Of a DNA stretch of 9,133 nt, positions 1-6,886 are shown piece after piece. The notes under the pieces are model-generated. The model saw only the letters and a list, made by a program, of their open reading frames with translations. It made no database searches and was not told where the DNA came from. The translations under genes and the position numbers were made by a program. Location: assembly GCA_014379485.1 (NCBI GenBank), contig JACMLS010001074.1:1-9133 (forward strand), read 5' to 3'. Origin of the DNA: Bacteroidia bacterium. Its GTDB lineage: Bacteria; Bacteroidota; Bacteroidia; B-17B0; Aurantibacillaceae. Each line of letters begins with the position of its first letter. Within the stretch, counting starts at the first letter, position 1.

Positions 1-876
1 GCCGGATTGATCTTACTGCTCTTGCTTACGGCCTTATTATTGAACAGGAATAAGATCAAAACCAGAGCAAATAAAATGCTGGAAAAACAGAATAATGTAA
101 TCTCAGAAAAAAACAAAGACATTACCGATAGCATTAACTATGCAAAAAAAATTCAGGACGCAATGCTGCCTGACGACAAAGTTTTTTCTGCTGTGTTTCC
201 TGAAAATTTTGTTTTGTTTTTGCCACGCGATATTGTAAGCGGAGATTTTTACTGGGTGGCAGAGAAAGGAAGCCTGAAATTTATTGCTGTGGCAGATTGC
301 ACTGGGCATGGAGTTCCCGGCTCTTTAATGAGTATGATTGGTAACGGTTTACTTAACCAGCTAATACTTGAAAAAAATATAACTGACCCAACAGAAATTT
401 TAGGAAGAATGCGCGCAGAAATAATCCGCACACTAAAACAAAATGAAAGCGGAGAAGGAACAAAAGACGGAATGGACATTGCTCTTTGCGTAATTGAAAA
501 AACAGGGGAAATTTTTAATGTGAAATTTTCAGGAGCAAACAATCCTATTTTTCTCATCAGCAAGGGCCAGCTTCAGGAAGTAAAAGGAAATAATTTTCCG
601 GTTGGTATTTCCGTAGGAGAATTAAAATATTTTTCTGAAACAACTTGTACTTTAGAAAAAGGAGATCTTTTGTATTTATTTACAGATGGTTTTGCAGATC
701 AGTTTGGCGGCGACAAGGGAAAAAAATTCAAGTACAAAAACCTTAGAGAAACCATTGTTGCGAATTATTCTCTTGAACCAAATCAGCAAAAAGAAAATCT
801 TAAAAAAGTTTTTGATAATTGGAAAGGAAATCTGGATCAGGTAGACGATGTAACTATTGTAGGAATTAAATTATAG
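1..876 (+). CDS. SpoIIE/PP2C-type serine phosphatase, membrane-anchored, 5' truncated
   Basis: This is the C-terminal part of a signalling phosphatase whose start lies left of the window: the frame is open from base 1, and the in-frame TTG at 7 sits inside a hydrophobic stretch, so it is unlikely to be the real start. Counting from that TTG, residues 1-12 are the end of a transmembrane helix, about 14-50 are a charged, probably coiled-coil linker, and about 55-289 are a SpoIIE/PP2C domain. Metal-binding acidic positions typical of the fold are visible: D80 in SGDFYW, D97 in ADCTGHGVPG, D154/D157 in KDGMDIAL, D227 in TDGFADQ, and D280/D281 in QVDDVTIVG. Such proteins dephosphorylate phosphoserine/threonine on partner proteins such as anti-sigma antagonists. 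In Bacteroidota they often carry an extracytoplasmic TPR or sensor region before the membrane helix, which here would be outside the window. The target is unknown: no anti-sigma factor or antagonist gene is nearby. The downstream gene begins 3 bases after the stop. Confidence 0.93.
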   Translation, partial: AGLILLLLLTALLLNRNKIKTRANKMLEKQNNVISEKNKDITDSINYAKKIQDAMLPDDKVFSAVFPENFVLFLPRDIVSGDFYWVAEKGSLKFIAVADCTGHGVPGSLMSMIGNGLLNQLILEKNITDPTEILGRMRAEIIRTLKQNESGEGTKDGMDIALCVIEKTGEIFNVKFSGANNPIFLISKGQLQEVKGNNFPVGISVGELKYFSETTCTLEKGDLLYLFTDGFADQFGGDKGKKFKYKNLRETIVANYSLEPNQQKENLKKVFDNWKGNLDQVDDVTIVGIKL

Positions 877-879
877 ACA

Positions 880-2634
880 ATGAAATTTTTTAAATTATTT
901 TATTTTATTCCTCTTGTTTTTGTTTCCTGTTCAGGCGATAAGAAAAAAGAAGAGATCGATCTGTTTATTTTCAACGCAAAAATTTATACAGCAGATTCTT
1001 CTTTTTCTGTTAAAGATGCCATTGCAATTGATAATGGAAAAATAGTTTTTGTTGGAAAGAAAGATGAGTTGCCTGAAAATTTTCTTCCGCTTGAAATGAT
1101 GGATGTGCAGGGAAAAGCAATTTTTCCAGGGTTCATTGATGCGCACTGCCATTTTTTGCATTACGGTTTAGGTTTAACACAGGTAGATTTGGTGGGAACA
1201 AAATCTTTTAACGAAGTGATTGAAAGAGTTGTTGAGTTTTCAAGAAAAAATAAAGAAGGCTGGATCATTGGCAGAGGTTGGGACCAGAATGATTGGGATG
1301 TAAAAGAATATCCCGACAGAAAAAAGTTAGATTCGCTCTTTCCTGACCGGCCTGTTTTTTTAAAACGTATTGACGGCCATGCAGCCATTGCAAACAAAGT
1401 GGCTTTAATGAATGCAGGTGTTAACGGAGAAACAAGAATGAAAGGCGGTAAAGTAGAAGTGCGTTTGCTTTTTCATGGAGAAGAATGGGTTTCGCCTGCC
1501 TTGGCAAAAGAATTGAATCATATGGGTTACACTTATCCTGTTCCTACAGGAATTTTAATTGACAACGCAGTAGACCTTGTTGACAAAACAATTCCCAGCG
1601 CATCTCAAAACGAATTAAAGGATGGATTACTTGCCGCGCAAAAAAATTGTTTTGCGGTTGGCCTTACAACTGTTGATGATGCAGGACTAATGAAAAGTGA
1701 AATTGATTTTATTGACTCGCTTCAAAAAACAGGAGAATTAAAAATGCGCATTTACGCAATGCTCAGCGACTCTGCTCCCAACTACGAGCATTATTTAAAA
1801 GCCGGCCCATACAAAACAGATTACTTAAATGTGCGCTCTTTTAAATTTTATGCAGATGGCGCTTTGGGTTCAAGAGGCGCTTGTTTAAAGGAAGATTATT
1901 CTGACAAGAAAGGGTGGAAAGGGTTTTTACTTAACTCCATTGATCATTTCGAAAATAATTATGGTATTGTACAAAAAAATAAATTCCAGGTGAACACACA
2001 CTGTATTGGTGATTCTTCAGTTAAAAACACTTTAATTATTCTGACTTATGGAGAAATTGGAATGGAAAATGCCGACATTGACTATTCCCATAAGAGCGTA
2101 GAGCAGAGAATAATGAGAAGAAACAGAATAGAGCATTTTCAAGTTTTTGATAGTATGGATATAAATTATTTTAATCAAGGAGTAATTCCCTCAGTTCAAC
2201 CCACGCACGCCACATCTGATATGTACTGGGCCAAAGAGCGCCTTGGAGAAAAACGAATGAAATATGCCTACGCTTATAAAACGCTTTTAAAAAATGCAGG
2301 CGTAATTGCTTTGGGAACAGATTTTCCGGTAGAAGATATTTCTCCCTTCAAAACTTTTTACGCTGCAGTTTTTCGTAAAGACTCAAAAGGTTTTCCTGAA
2401 GGCGGATTTCAAATAGAAGAAGCTTTAACAAGAGAAGAAACAATTCGCGGAATGACCATTTGGGCCGCTTACTCAAACTTTGAAGAAAAAGAAAAAGGCA
2501 GTTTAGAAAAAGGAAAATTCGCGGATTTTATTATTCTCGATACAGACCTTATGACTGCAGACGAAAAAGATATTTTAAAAACAAAAGTACTTTACACATT
2601 TATTAACGGAGAAAAAGTTTACGAAAAAAAATAA
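880..2634 (+). CDS. Amidohydrolase family 3 (YtcJ-like) metal-dependent hydrolase, predicted lipoprotein
   Basis: This is a 584-residue protein of the amidohydrolase superfamily, YtcJ/exoenzyme-regulatory-protein-like branch. The N-terminus is a short lipoprotein signal, hydrophobic to residue 16 with Cys17 as the likely lipidated residue (FVSC), so it is probably anchored in the cell envelope. The charged segment after Cys17 is compatible with outer-membrane sorting. The metal-site signatures are present: H89 and H91 in DAHCHF, K322 in FKFYADGALGSRG as the candidate carboxylated lysine, H374 in NTHCIGD, H419 in RIEHF, and D481 in GTDFPVED. The C-terminus returns to the usual beta-sandwich ending (KGKFADFIILD...VLYTFINGEKVY). 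Members hydrolyse amide or related bonds, but the substrate of this branch is generally unknown and cannot be read from the sequence. Between GG (189-190) and TGILIDNA (223-230) there are 32 residues where relatives I know have about ten. The gene starts 3 bases after the phosphatase stop, so the two are very likely co-transcribed. Confidence 0.93.
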   Translation: MKFFKLFYFIPLVFVSCSGDKKKEEIDLFIFNAKIYTADSSFSVKDAIAIDNGKIVFVGKKDELPENFLPLEMMDVQGKAIFPGFIDAHCHFLHYGLGLTQVDLVGTKSFNEVIERVVEFSRKNKEGWIIGRGWDQNDWDVKEYPDRKKLDSLFPDRPVFLKRIDGHAAIANKVALMNAGVNGETRMKGGKVEVRLLFHGEEWVSPALAKELNHMGYTYPVPTGILIDNAVDLVDKTIPSASQNELKDGLLAAQKNCFAVGLTTVDDAGLMKSEIDFIDSLQKTGELKMRIYAMLSDSAPNYEHYLKAGPYKTDYLNVRSFKFYADGALGSRGACLKEDYSDKKGWKGFLLNSIDHFENNYGIVQKNKFQVNTHCIGDSSVKNTLIILTYGEIGMENADIDYSHKSVEQRIMRRNRIEHFQVFDSMDINYFNQGVIPSVQPTHATSDMYWAKERLGEKRMKYAYAYKTLLKNAGVIALGTDFPVEDISPFKTFYAAVFRKDSKGFPEGGFQIEEALTREETIRGMTIWAAYSNFEEKEKGSLEKGKFADFIILDTDLMTADEKDILKTKVLYTFINGEKVYEKK

Positions 2635-2680
2635 CACAGATTTTCATTTGCGAAAATTCGTGCCATTCGCGGCAAAAAAG
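2635..2680 (+). repeat. Probable degenerate interspersed repeat in the gap before trmH
   Basis: The 46 bases between the amidohydrolase stop and the methyltransferase ATG contain the blocks CACAGATTTTCA, AATTCGTGCC and ATTCGCGGCAAAAAA. The last two are near-copies of each other in tandem (ATTCG-GC core). From memory, strings of the type 'AATTCGTG..ATTCGTGGCAAAA' recur between genes in many Bacteroidota and other genomes, so I read this as a decayed copy. This rests on recollection and was not searched. The segment happens to be open in the frame of the downstream gene from a TTG at 2648. Confidence 0.4.
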
Positions 2681-3214
2681 ATGAGGAAGCTAAAGAACGA
2701 AGAACTAGGAAGATTATCTGTAGAAGAATTTAAATCTGCGGAGAAAATTCCGTTAATAATTGTGTTAGACAATGTGCGTAGCCTTAACAACGTTGGCTCC
2801 ATCTTTCGCACTGCAGATGCTTTTCGTTTACAGGCTGTTTATTTGTGTGGTTGTACCGGCGTTCCTCCCAACAAAGAAATTCATAAAACCGCATTGGGCT
2901 CTACAGAAACCGTAAGCTGGAAATATTTTAAAACAACCGCAGAAGCGCTGACCGATTTAAAAACCAGTGAATTTAAAATTTGCGCAATAGAGCAGGCAGA
3001 AAATTCTGTTTCACTTTCATCAGTTCAATTTCCCGCAACAGAAAAACTCGCATTCATTTTCGGCAACGAAGTATACGGCGTAGAGCAGGAAATAGTAAGC
3101 GCCTCAAACCTCTGCATAGAAATCCCCCAGCTCGGCTCCAAGCACTCCCTAAACATCAGCGTAAGTGTAGGAATAGTGATCTGGGAAATCGCCCGTAAGT
3201 TTTTCAAAAACTGA
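2681..3214 (+). CDS. TrmH/SpoU-family (SPOUT) RNA 2'-O-methyltransferase
   Basis: This is a 177-residue SPOUT-class methyltransferase that would transfer a methyl group from S-adenosylmethionine to a ribose 2'-OH in tRNA or rRNA. The three SpoU motifs are clear: motif 1 at residues 31-46 (NVRSLNNVGSIFRTAD, with N36 and R43), motif 2 at 125-134 (FIFGNEVYGV, E130), and motif 3 at about 148-169 (IPQLGS...SLNISVSVGIVIWE, N158). The knot-forming C-terminal half is therefore intact. There is no extra N-terminal RNA-binding domain, so this is a short single-domain member, as is common in Bacteroidota. I chose ATG 2681 (MRKLKNEEL...) because family members begin with this sequence. An in-frame TTG at 2648 would add 11 residues encoded by what looks like an intergenic repeat. 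No Shine-Dalgarno site is visible. The exact target nucleotide cannot be deduced, so trmH, trmL or rlmB would be a guess. It ends before a convergent terminator. Confidence 0.92.
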   Translation: MRKLKNEELGRLSVEEFKSAEKIPLIIVLDNVRSLNNVGSIFRTADAFRLQAVYLCGCTGVPPNKEIHKTALGSTETVSWKYFKTTAEALTDLKTSEFKICAIEQAENSVSLSSVQFPATEKLAFIFGNEVYGVEQEIVSASNLCIEIPQLGSKHSLNISVSVGIVIWEIARKFFKN

Positions 3215-3262
3215 AAGAAATTTTTTCACCATCAAAGGTGTTCAGTGACGTTGCTACAAGCA

Positions 3263-3300
3263 TTTTTGTCACACTGAGCCCTGTCGAAGTGTGACAAAAA
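3263..3300. repeat. REP-like palindromic element (copy 1)
   Basis: A perfect 13-base inverted repeat (left arm 3263-3275, right arm 3288-3300) encloses a 12-base loop containing GAGCCCTGTCGA. The arms read TTTTTGTCACACT and its complement. It shares the ordered blocks GTCAC, GAGC and GTCGA with the sequence at 3354-3377. Elements of this GTCAC...GAGC...GTCGA type are familiar to me as intergenic palindromes in many bacterial genomes. The A-run of the right arm merges into the terminator hairpin that follows and gives it its T-tract on the - strand. Confidence 0.7.
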
Positions 3301-3335
3301 AAAAGCCCCCGTTTCCGAGGGCTTGATTTTATTTT
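3301..3335. terminator. Bidirectional Rho-independent terminator between convergent genes
   Basis: The hairpin at 3303-3324 pairs AAGCCCCCG with CGAGGGCTT (nine positions with one C-A mismatch) around a four-base TTTC loop. Downstream on the + strand lies the T-rich GATTTTATTTT. On the - strand the stem is followed by the complement of an unbroken A-run (3296-3304), which is an ideal U-tract. It sits between the methyltransferase (+) and the T9SS protein gene (-), whose stops face each other, so it can end both transcripts. The better U-tract is on the - strand. Confidence 0.82.
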
Positions 3336-3353
3336 CGTTATATAAAATAAATT

Positions 3354-3377
3354 GTCACTTCGAGCGCAGTCGAGAAG
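3354..3377. repeat. REP-like element (copy 2), degenerate relative of copy 1
   Basis: The sequence GTCACTTCGAGCGCAGTCGA followed by GAAG has the same block order (GTCAC, GAGC, GTCGA) as copy 1 but lacks its long perfect arms. Its ends can only form a short CTTC/GAAG stem with imperfect inner pairing. It ends 8 bases before the stop codon of the - strand T9SS protein, so it would lie in that gene's 3' untranslated region ahead of the terminator. It is similar in kind to the widely seen intergenic 'CTTCGAGCGCAGTCGA' strings, although I could not count copies in this genome. Confidence 0.6.
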
Positions 3378-3384
3378 GGATAAT

Positions 3385-6300
3385 TTAATCAGCGATCTTA
3401 ACAAATCTGCAGGTACCAAGAACCTCTGACTCACTTGCAACAGAAACAATATAAGTTCCTTCAGAAATTCCATCTAATTCAATCTGTAGGTTCTGAGTTC
3501 CTTTATTTAATTTTCCGAAACTGATAGTTTTAACTTTGCTTCCTTTAAGATCGTAAACATTAATGGAGATTTTTTTGTCTTCAGAAAGTGTAAAGTTTAC
3601 GTTTGTGAAATTATTTGCAGGGTTCGGAAATACTTTTACAAGTTTATTTGCTCCTTTGTTTCCGGCCGGAATTTCAGGAACACCAACTTGCAATGGAGAA
3701 AAGTATTTTTTAGACTGCCAGAATCCACGACCGTGGGTAGCAGCGTAAATGATTCCTGAATTGTGGCACTCCCCGTTGCCCCAGGTTTGTTGCATAAGCA
3801 TAAAAGTAGGAACGTTTGGAAACATACCTGAAGCATTTGCTTTTTCACTTTGCCAGCCAGCTCCCTGGTTAGAAAGATCAATACTGTAAACTCCATCTTC
3901 TGTTCCTATCAACACATTGTTAGGGTTTGTCTGACCAGTAAAGGTCTGTACAAATGTTGAAGAGTAAACCGGGTTATCTACAGTACTTACAACAGAAAAA
4001 TTAGCTGTTCCGGTATTGGCCGGGCATGTAGTACCTGTTGTGCAATAGTATACGTGATTCAAAGAGCCGTAATTACCTACAGTAAGAATAATTCTGTCAG
4101 GATTTGTAGGATCAACAGAAATACTGGTTACTGATTTAGAGAAATTGGCGATCCTCTCACAAGTTATAGGAGAAGTTTTTCTTCTTGTACAATTTAAAGA
4201 ATCAATATCGCTTGATGCTGAATCGATCACAGAAGCAAGACCCATAATTCTGAAAACTGTTCCTGCAGTATTTGCAGCATAAAGAATGTCAGGCCCTGCC
4301 CACTCTAATGTTTGAATGGTTCCTGAAAAAGCAGCAGAGGTTCCTGTAGAAGTAACAGAATTATTACCGGCAATTTTTATCCAGTTAGGAATTGCACCAA
4401 AATTCAACGGGTTTTTACATAAATACATACATCCTGTTAACCCAACCGCTAATCTTGATTGAATAATATCCTGCACCTTTAGTGTATCTCCTGTAACAAG
4501 GCTCACAGGTAATGTGTATGCAAATTTATTAGCAACAGAATTACTTGTAACACTAACAGAGCTGCCTAATGGATAGGATATTGCCGCAACAACTTTAATA
4601 GGCGCATTTACCGGAAGGTTTGCATTGAAGGTAACATCAATAGAGTCACCACTTGAATAATAGGTACCAACAGGTTGTCCACTTTCAAGCAGGCCGTTGA
4701 TTCCGGTTGTTGTTACAGTATGCGTGCCTGCGGTGATTTTTAAGGAACTCCAATCAATCACAGCAGCAATTTGTGGTTTTGGTATAGTAAATTTGTAGTG
4801 TGCTGTATAACCATTACCAACCACAGTAACACTGGGAATACGGATAGAGTCTACAGCAAAATCAACAGAGTCCGGACTGTTGGTCATATTATAACTTTCC
4901 CATAAAGAAATTGGTGTAATAAAAGATGCAAAGTTATAATCAGATCCTGGCTGAGCGGTGTTTGTACAACCAATCATATTTCTACCAGGATAAAATTCAG
5001 ATGAATTAAAATCTCTTGAAGGAGTTCTTCTGAGGAACCCGTAATAACTGGTAGTAAAGAATACATTAGGAGAGAGCATAGAAGCTTCTGTGTAAAACCC
5101 GTCACCACCACCAATTGGTTGTGAGCTTTTTACAGTATTGTTATTTCCGCTAATATATAAGGTTCCGTTATCCTGTGAACCTCCAAAAACACCTGCGCTG
5201 TTATATTGACCTATATTGGCTCCGAAGGTTGAAAGAGCATCACGCTCAAAAGAACAGGCATAAAATTGTGTAACATTAAACCCGGTATTGCATGCAGTAA
5301 AATCACTACCACCGTTGATTGTTCTGAAAACTCCTCCGTCATTACCAACATAAAAAATATTTGGGTTTGTAGGGTGAAATGTGATGGCATGATTATCTGC
5401 GTGCAGATAAGAGAAAACACTTGGGGAGCTTGTCCATTGTCCTATATATGGCGCAATGGTTGGGTTTACTGCATCCCATCTGAACATATCAACTCCTCCA
5501 AGGAAAATTGAATAATCATTACCCGGTACAATTTCAAGGATATGGTCATAATCTCCTTGCCCATAAGTTGCAAATGGTAAGAAATTCGCAGAACCAGTTC
5601 CTATACTTGTCCAGGATGTACCGCTATTAATAGACTGATACACTACGAGCAGCGTTGCACCAATGGTAAGTGGTTTGGCAATTGAGGCGTAAACAATATT
5701 TGAATTGGTAGCAGAAACTGCAAGTTCAATTCTTCCGAAAGATGCCCACGGATAAGCTACTGTACTTGCAGGTGTAATATTTACATAGGTACCAGGCAAG
5801 CCATTGTTACCGGCCGGAGAATAGAAAATTTTATTTGTCCCGTTGTTACCGCCACCCAATGCTGCATAAACAGTTCCGTCATTGGCTACATCTATATCTT
5901 CGCAAAATGTTGTAGCCAGAGCAGCAATCGCTGTTGTCCATGTAGCTCCTCCATCAGATGAAACCTGCAGTCCTCTATAAGTTGCAGCATAAATAATATA
6001 AAAACCACCAACTTTTACGGGGCTTACTTTTACATCATTAATAAACGACCAGGTAGAAAAACTTGCACTGTTTCCTAAAGCTGTAATAACCGTTGGAGTA
6101 AAATAAGGTAGCAAAGCAGGTGCTGAATAAGAATCCGTACCTGCATTGTAAGTCATGTAATACATTCCAAGTCCTGGAAAAGCAGAATTTCCGTCACCGC
6201 TTCCACCTCTCGCCATACCTTCTCCTGTTCCAAAATAAATGGTTCCGTCTCCATCCTGTGTAATGCAACTTACAACAAGTGTTGCAAGCTGGTCGTTAAT

Positions 6301-6732
6301 TGGTGCCCAGTTAGTTCCTGAGTTGGTAGACATAAAAAGTCCTCCGGAAACACCACCTGCAAAAAGACGGTTAGTATTAAACTTATCTATAAGAACGGCG
6401 CGGCAACGACCACCCACGTTATCTGGCCCCATTTCTTCCCAGGCCAGATCCATTACCGGAACAACATTGGTTTTCATTTGAGCGGCATTCATATATTCAA
6501 ATGCTTTTCTGCTTTGAAAAGACATCATAGCTGCATAATTTAATTTGCCTGTTGCAGGATCCATTTTTAACCAATGGTAATACTCTGCGGCACCGCTAAA
6601 ATTCTGACTCATTGCCAGATTTACGTCCTGCCTGGGAACATATTTTTTTGATACATTTAAAATTGGCAGGGTAATTACAGCGGCACTAGCTAAAGCAATA
6701 GCGGCTGTTTTAAAAGTAGTTATAGTTCTCAT
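3385..6732 (-). CDS. Large secreted Asp-box/VPS10-like beta-propeller protein with T9SS C-terminal sorting domain
   Basis: This is an 1115-residue exported protein. Residues 1-27 form a signal sequence with a hydrophobic core (AAIALASAAVITLPIL). Residues about 100-480 contain Asp-box/BNR-type turns of a beta-propeller: STNSGTNW (135-142), SSDGGATW (258-265), SINSGTSW (367-374) and a degenerate RTINGGSDF (470-478), the exo-alpha-sialidase/sortilin-like fold. Residues about 625-765 look like an extra beta-rich insertion, Thr/Ser/Val-rich and without a family I recognise. Propeller-like strands resume around 805-1005 (ILYAANTAGTVFRI, NNVLIGTEDGVYSID, IIYAATHGRGFW). Residues about 1031-1115 are a T9SS type A sorting domain (VFPNPANN...INVYDLKGSKVKT...GTYIVSV), so the protein should cross the outer membrane by the Por system and be attached to the surface or released. 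No catalytic residues could be assigned; adhesion or carbohydrate/protein binding is possible but unproven. The AAGGA directly abutting the ATG is too close to act as a normal ribosome-binding site. Confidence 0.93.
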   Translation of the reverse strand: MRTITTFKTAAIALASAAVITLPILNVSKKYVPRQDVNLAMSQNFSGAAEYYHWLKMDPATGKLNYAAMMSFQSRKAFEYMNAAQMKTNVVPVMDLAWEEMGPDNVGGRCRAVLIDKFNTNRLFAGGVSGGLFMSTNSGTNWAPINDQLATLVVSCITQDGDGTIYFGTGEGMARGGSGDGNSAFPGLGMYYMTYNAGTDSYSAPALLPYFTPTVITALGNSASFSTWSFINDVKVSPVKVGGFYIIYAATYRGLQVSSDGGATWTTAIAALATTFCEDIDVANDGTVYAALGGGNNGTNKIFYSPAGNNGLPGTYVNITPASTVAYPWASFGRIELAVSATNSNIVYASIAKPLTIGATLLVVYQSINSGTSWTSIGTGSANFLPFATYGQGDYDHILEIVPGNDYSIFLGGVDMFRWDAVNPTIAPYIGQWTSSPSVFSYLHADNHAITFHPTNPNIFYVGNDGGVFRTINGGSDFTACNTGFNVTQFYACSFERDALSTFGANIGQYNSAGVFGGSQDNGTLYISGNNNTVKSSQPIGGGDGFYTEASMLSPNVFFTTSYYGFLRRTPSRDFNSSEFYPGRNMIGCTNTAQPGSDYNFASFITPISLWESYNMTNSPDSVDFAVDSIRIPSVTVVGNGYTAHYKFTIPKPQIAAVIDWSSLKITAGTHTVTTTGINGLLESGQPVGTYYSSGDSIDVTFNANLPVNAPIKVVAAISYPLGSSVSVTSNSVANKFAYTLPVSLVTGDTLKVQDIIQSRLAVGLTGCMYLCKNPLNFGAIPNWIKIAGNNSVTSTGTSAAFSGTIQTLEWAGPDILYAANTAGTVFRIMGLASVIDSASSDIDSLNCTRRKTSPITCERIANFSKSVTSISVDPTNPDRIILTVGNYGSLNHVYYCTTGTTCPANTGTANFSVVSTVDNPVYSSTFVQTFTGQTNPNNVLIGTEDGVYSIDLSNQGAGWQSEKANASGMFPNVPTFMLMQQTWGNGECHNSGIIYAATHGRGFWQSKKYFSPLQVGVPEIPAGNKGANKLVKVFPNPANNFTNVNFTLSEDKKISINVYDLKGSKVKTISFGKLNKGTQNLQIELDGISEGTYIVSVASESEVLGTCRFVKIAD

Positions 6733-6796
6733 TCCTTATGGCTGTTAAAAGGTTGATAAAAGTATGTTTTTTTACTAAAAAACCCATACTCTTCTG

Positions 6797-6824
6797 CTAA
6801 ATTAATTTTTATTTTTTTAACAAA
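6797..6824 (-). promoter_or_regulatory. Candidate Bacteroidota promoter for the T9SS protein gene
   Basis: Reading the - strand, TTTG (6824-6821) is followed after 16 bases by TAATTTAG (6804-6797), which matches the -7 consensus TAnnTTTG at all but one position. The spacing is slightly shorter than usual for this promoter class, and the surroundings are AT-rich, so a chance match is quite possible. It would leave a leader of roughly 60 bases before the ATG at 6732. Confidence 0.3.
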
Positions 6825-6848
6825 TGTGTGAAATTTCTAAAAGGCACT

Positions 6849-6873
6849 AAAAACCCGTTAAATGGACAGGTTT
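6849..6873 (-). terminator. Candidate terminator after lipA
   Basis: On the - strand, AAACCTGT (6873-6866) pairs with ACGGGTTT (6858-6851) around a seven-base loop. This gives eight base pairs including one G-T. The T's of the right arm continue to give a run of five T's (complement of 6849-6853). It lies 14 bases past the lipA stop and 117 bases before the T9SS protein start, consistent with lipA and the large gene being separate transcripts. The stem is only moderately stable and the T-run is short. Confidence 0.45.
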
Positions 6874-6886
6874 GTTTAGCAGTTGG

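Noticed and set aside
3227..3240. A small CACC/GGTG hairpin just after the methyltransferase stop
   Set aside because: The four-base stem with no T-tract is too weak to call as a terminator when a strong one lies 60 bases further on.
3204..3473. An 89-codon - strand frame across the convergent junction
   Set aside because: It overlaps the terminator, both REP-like elements and the end of the T9SS gene in another frame. Its translation is just the repeat sequence read through.
5266..5511. Small + strand open frames within the T9SS gene (also 3563-3748 and 6239-6481)
   Set aside because: These are antisense shadows of the long gene with no ribosome-binding site, promoter or recognisable protein motif.
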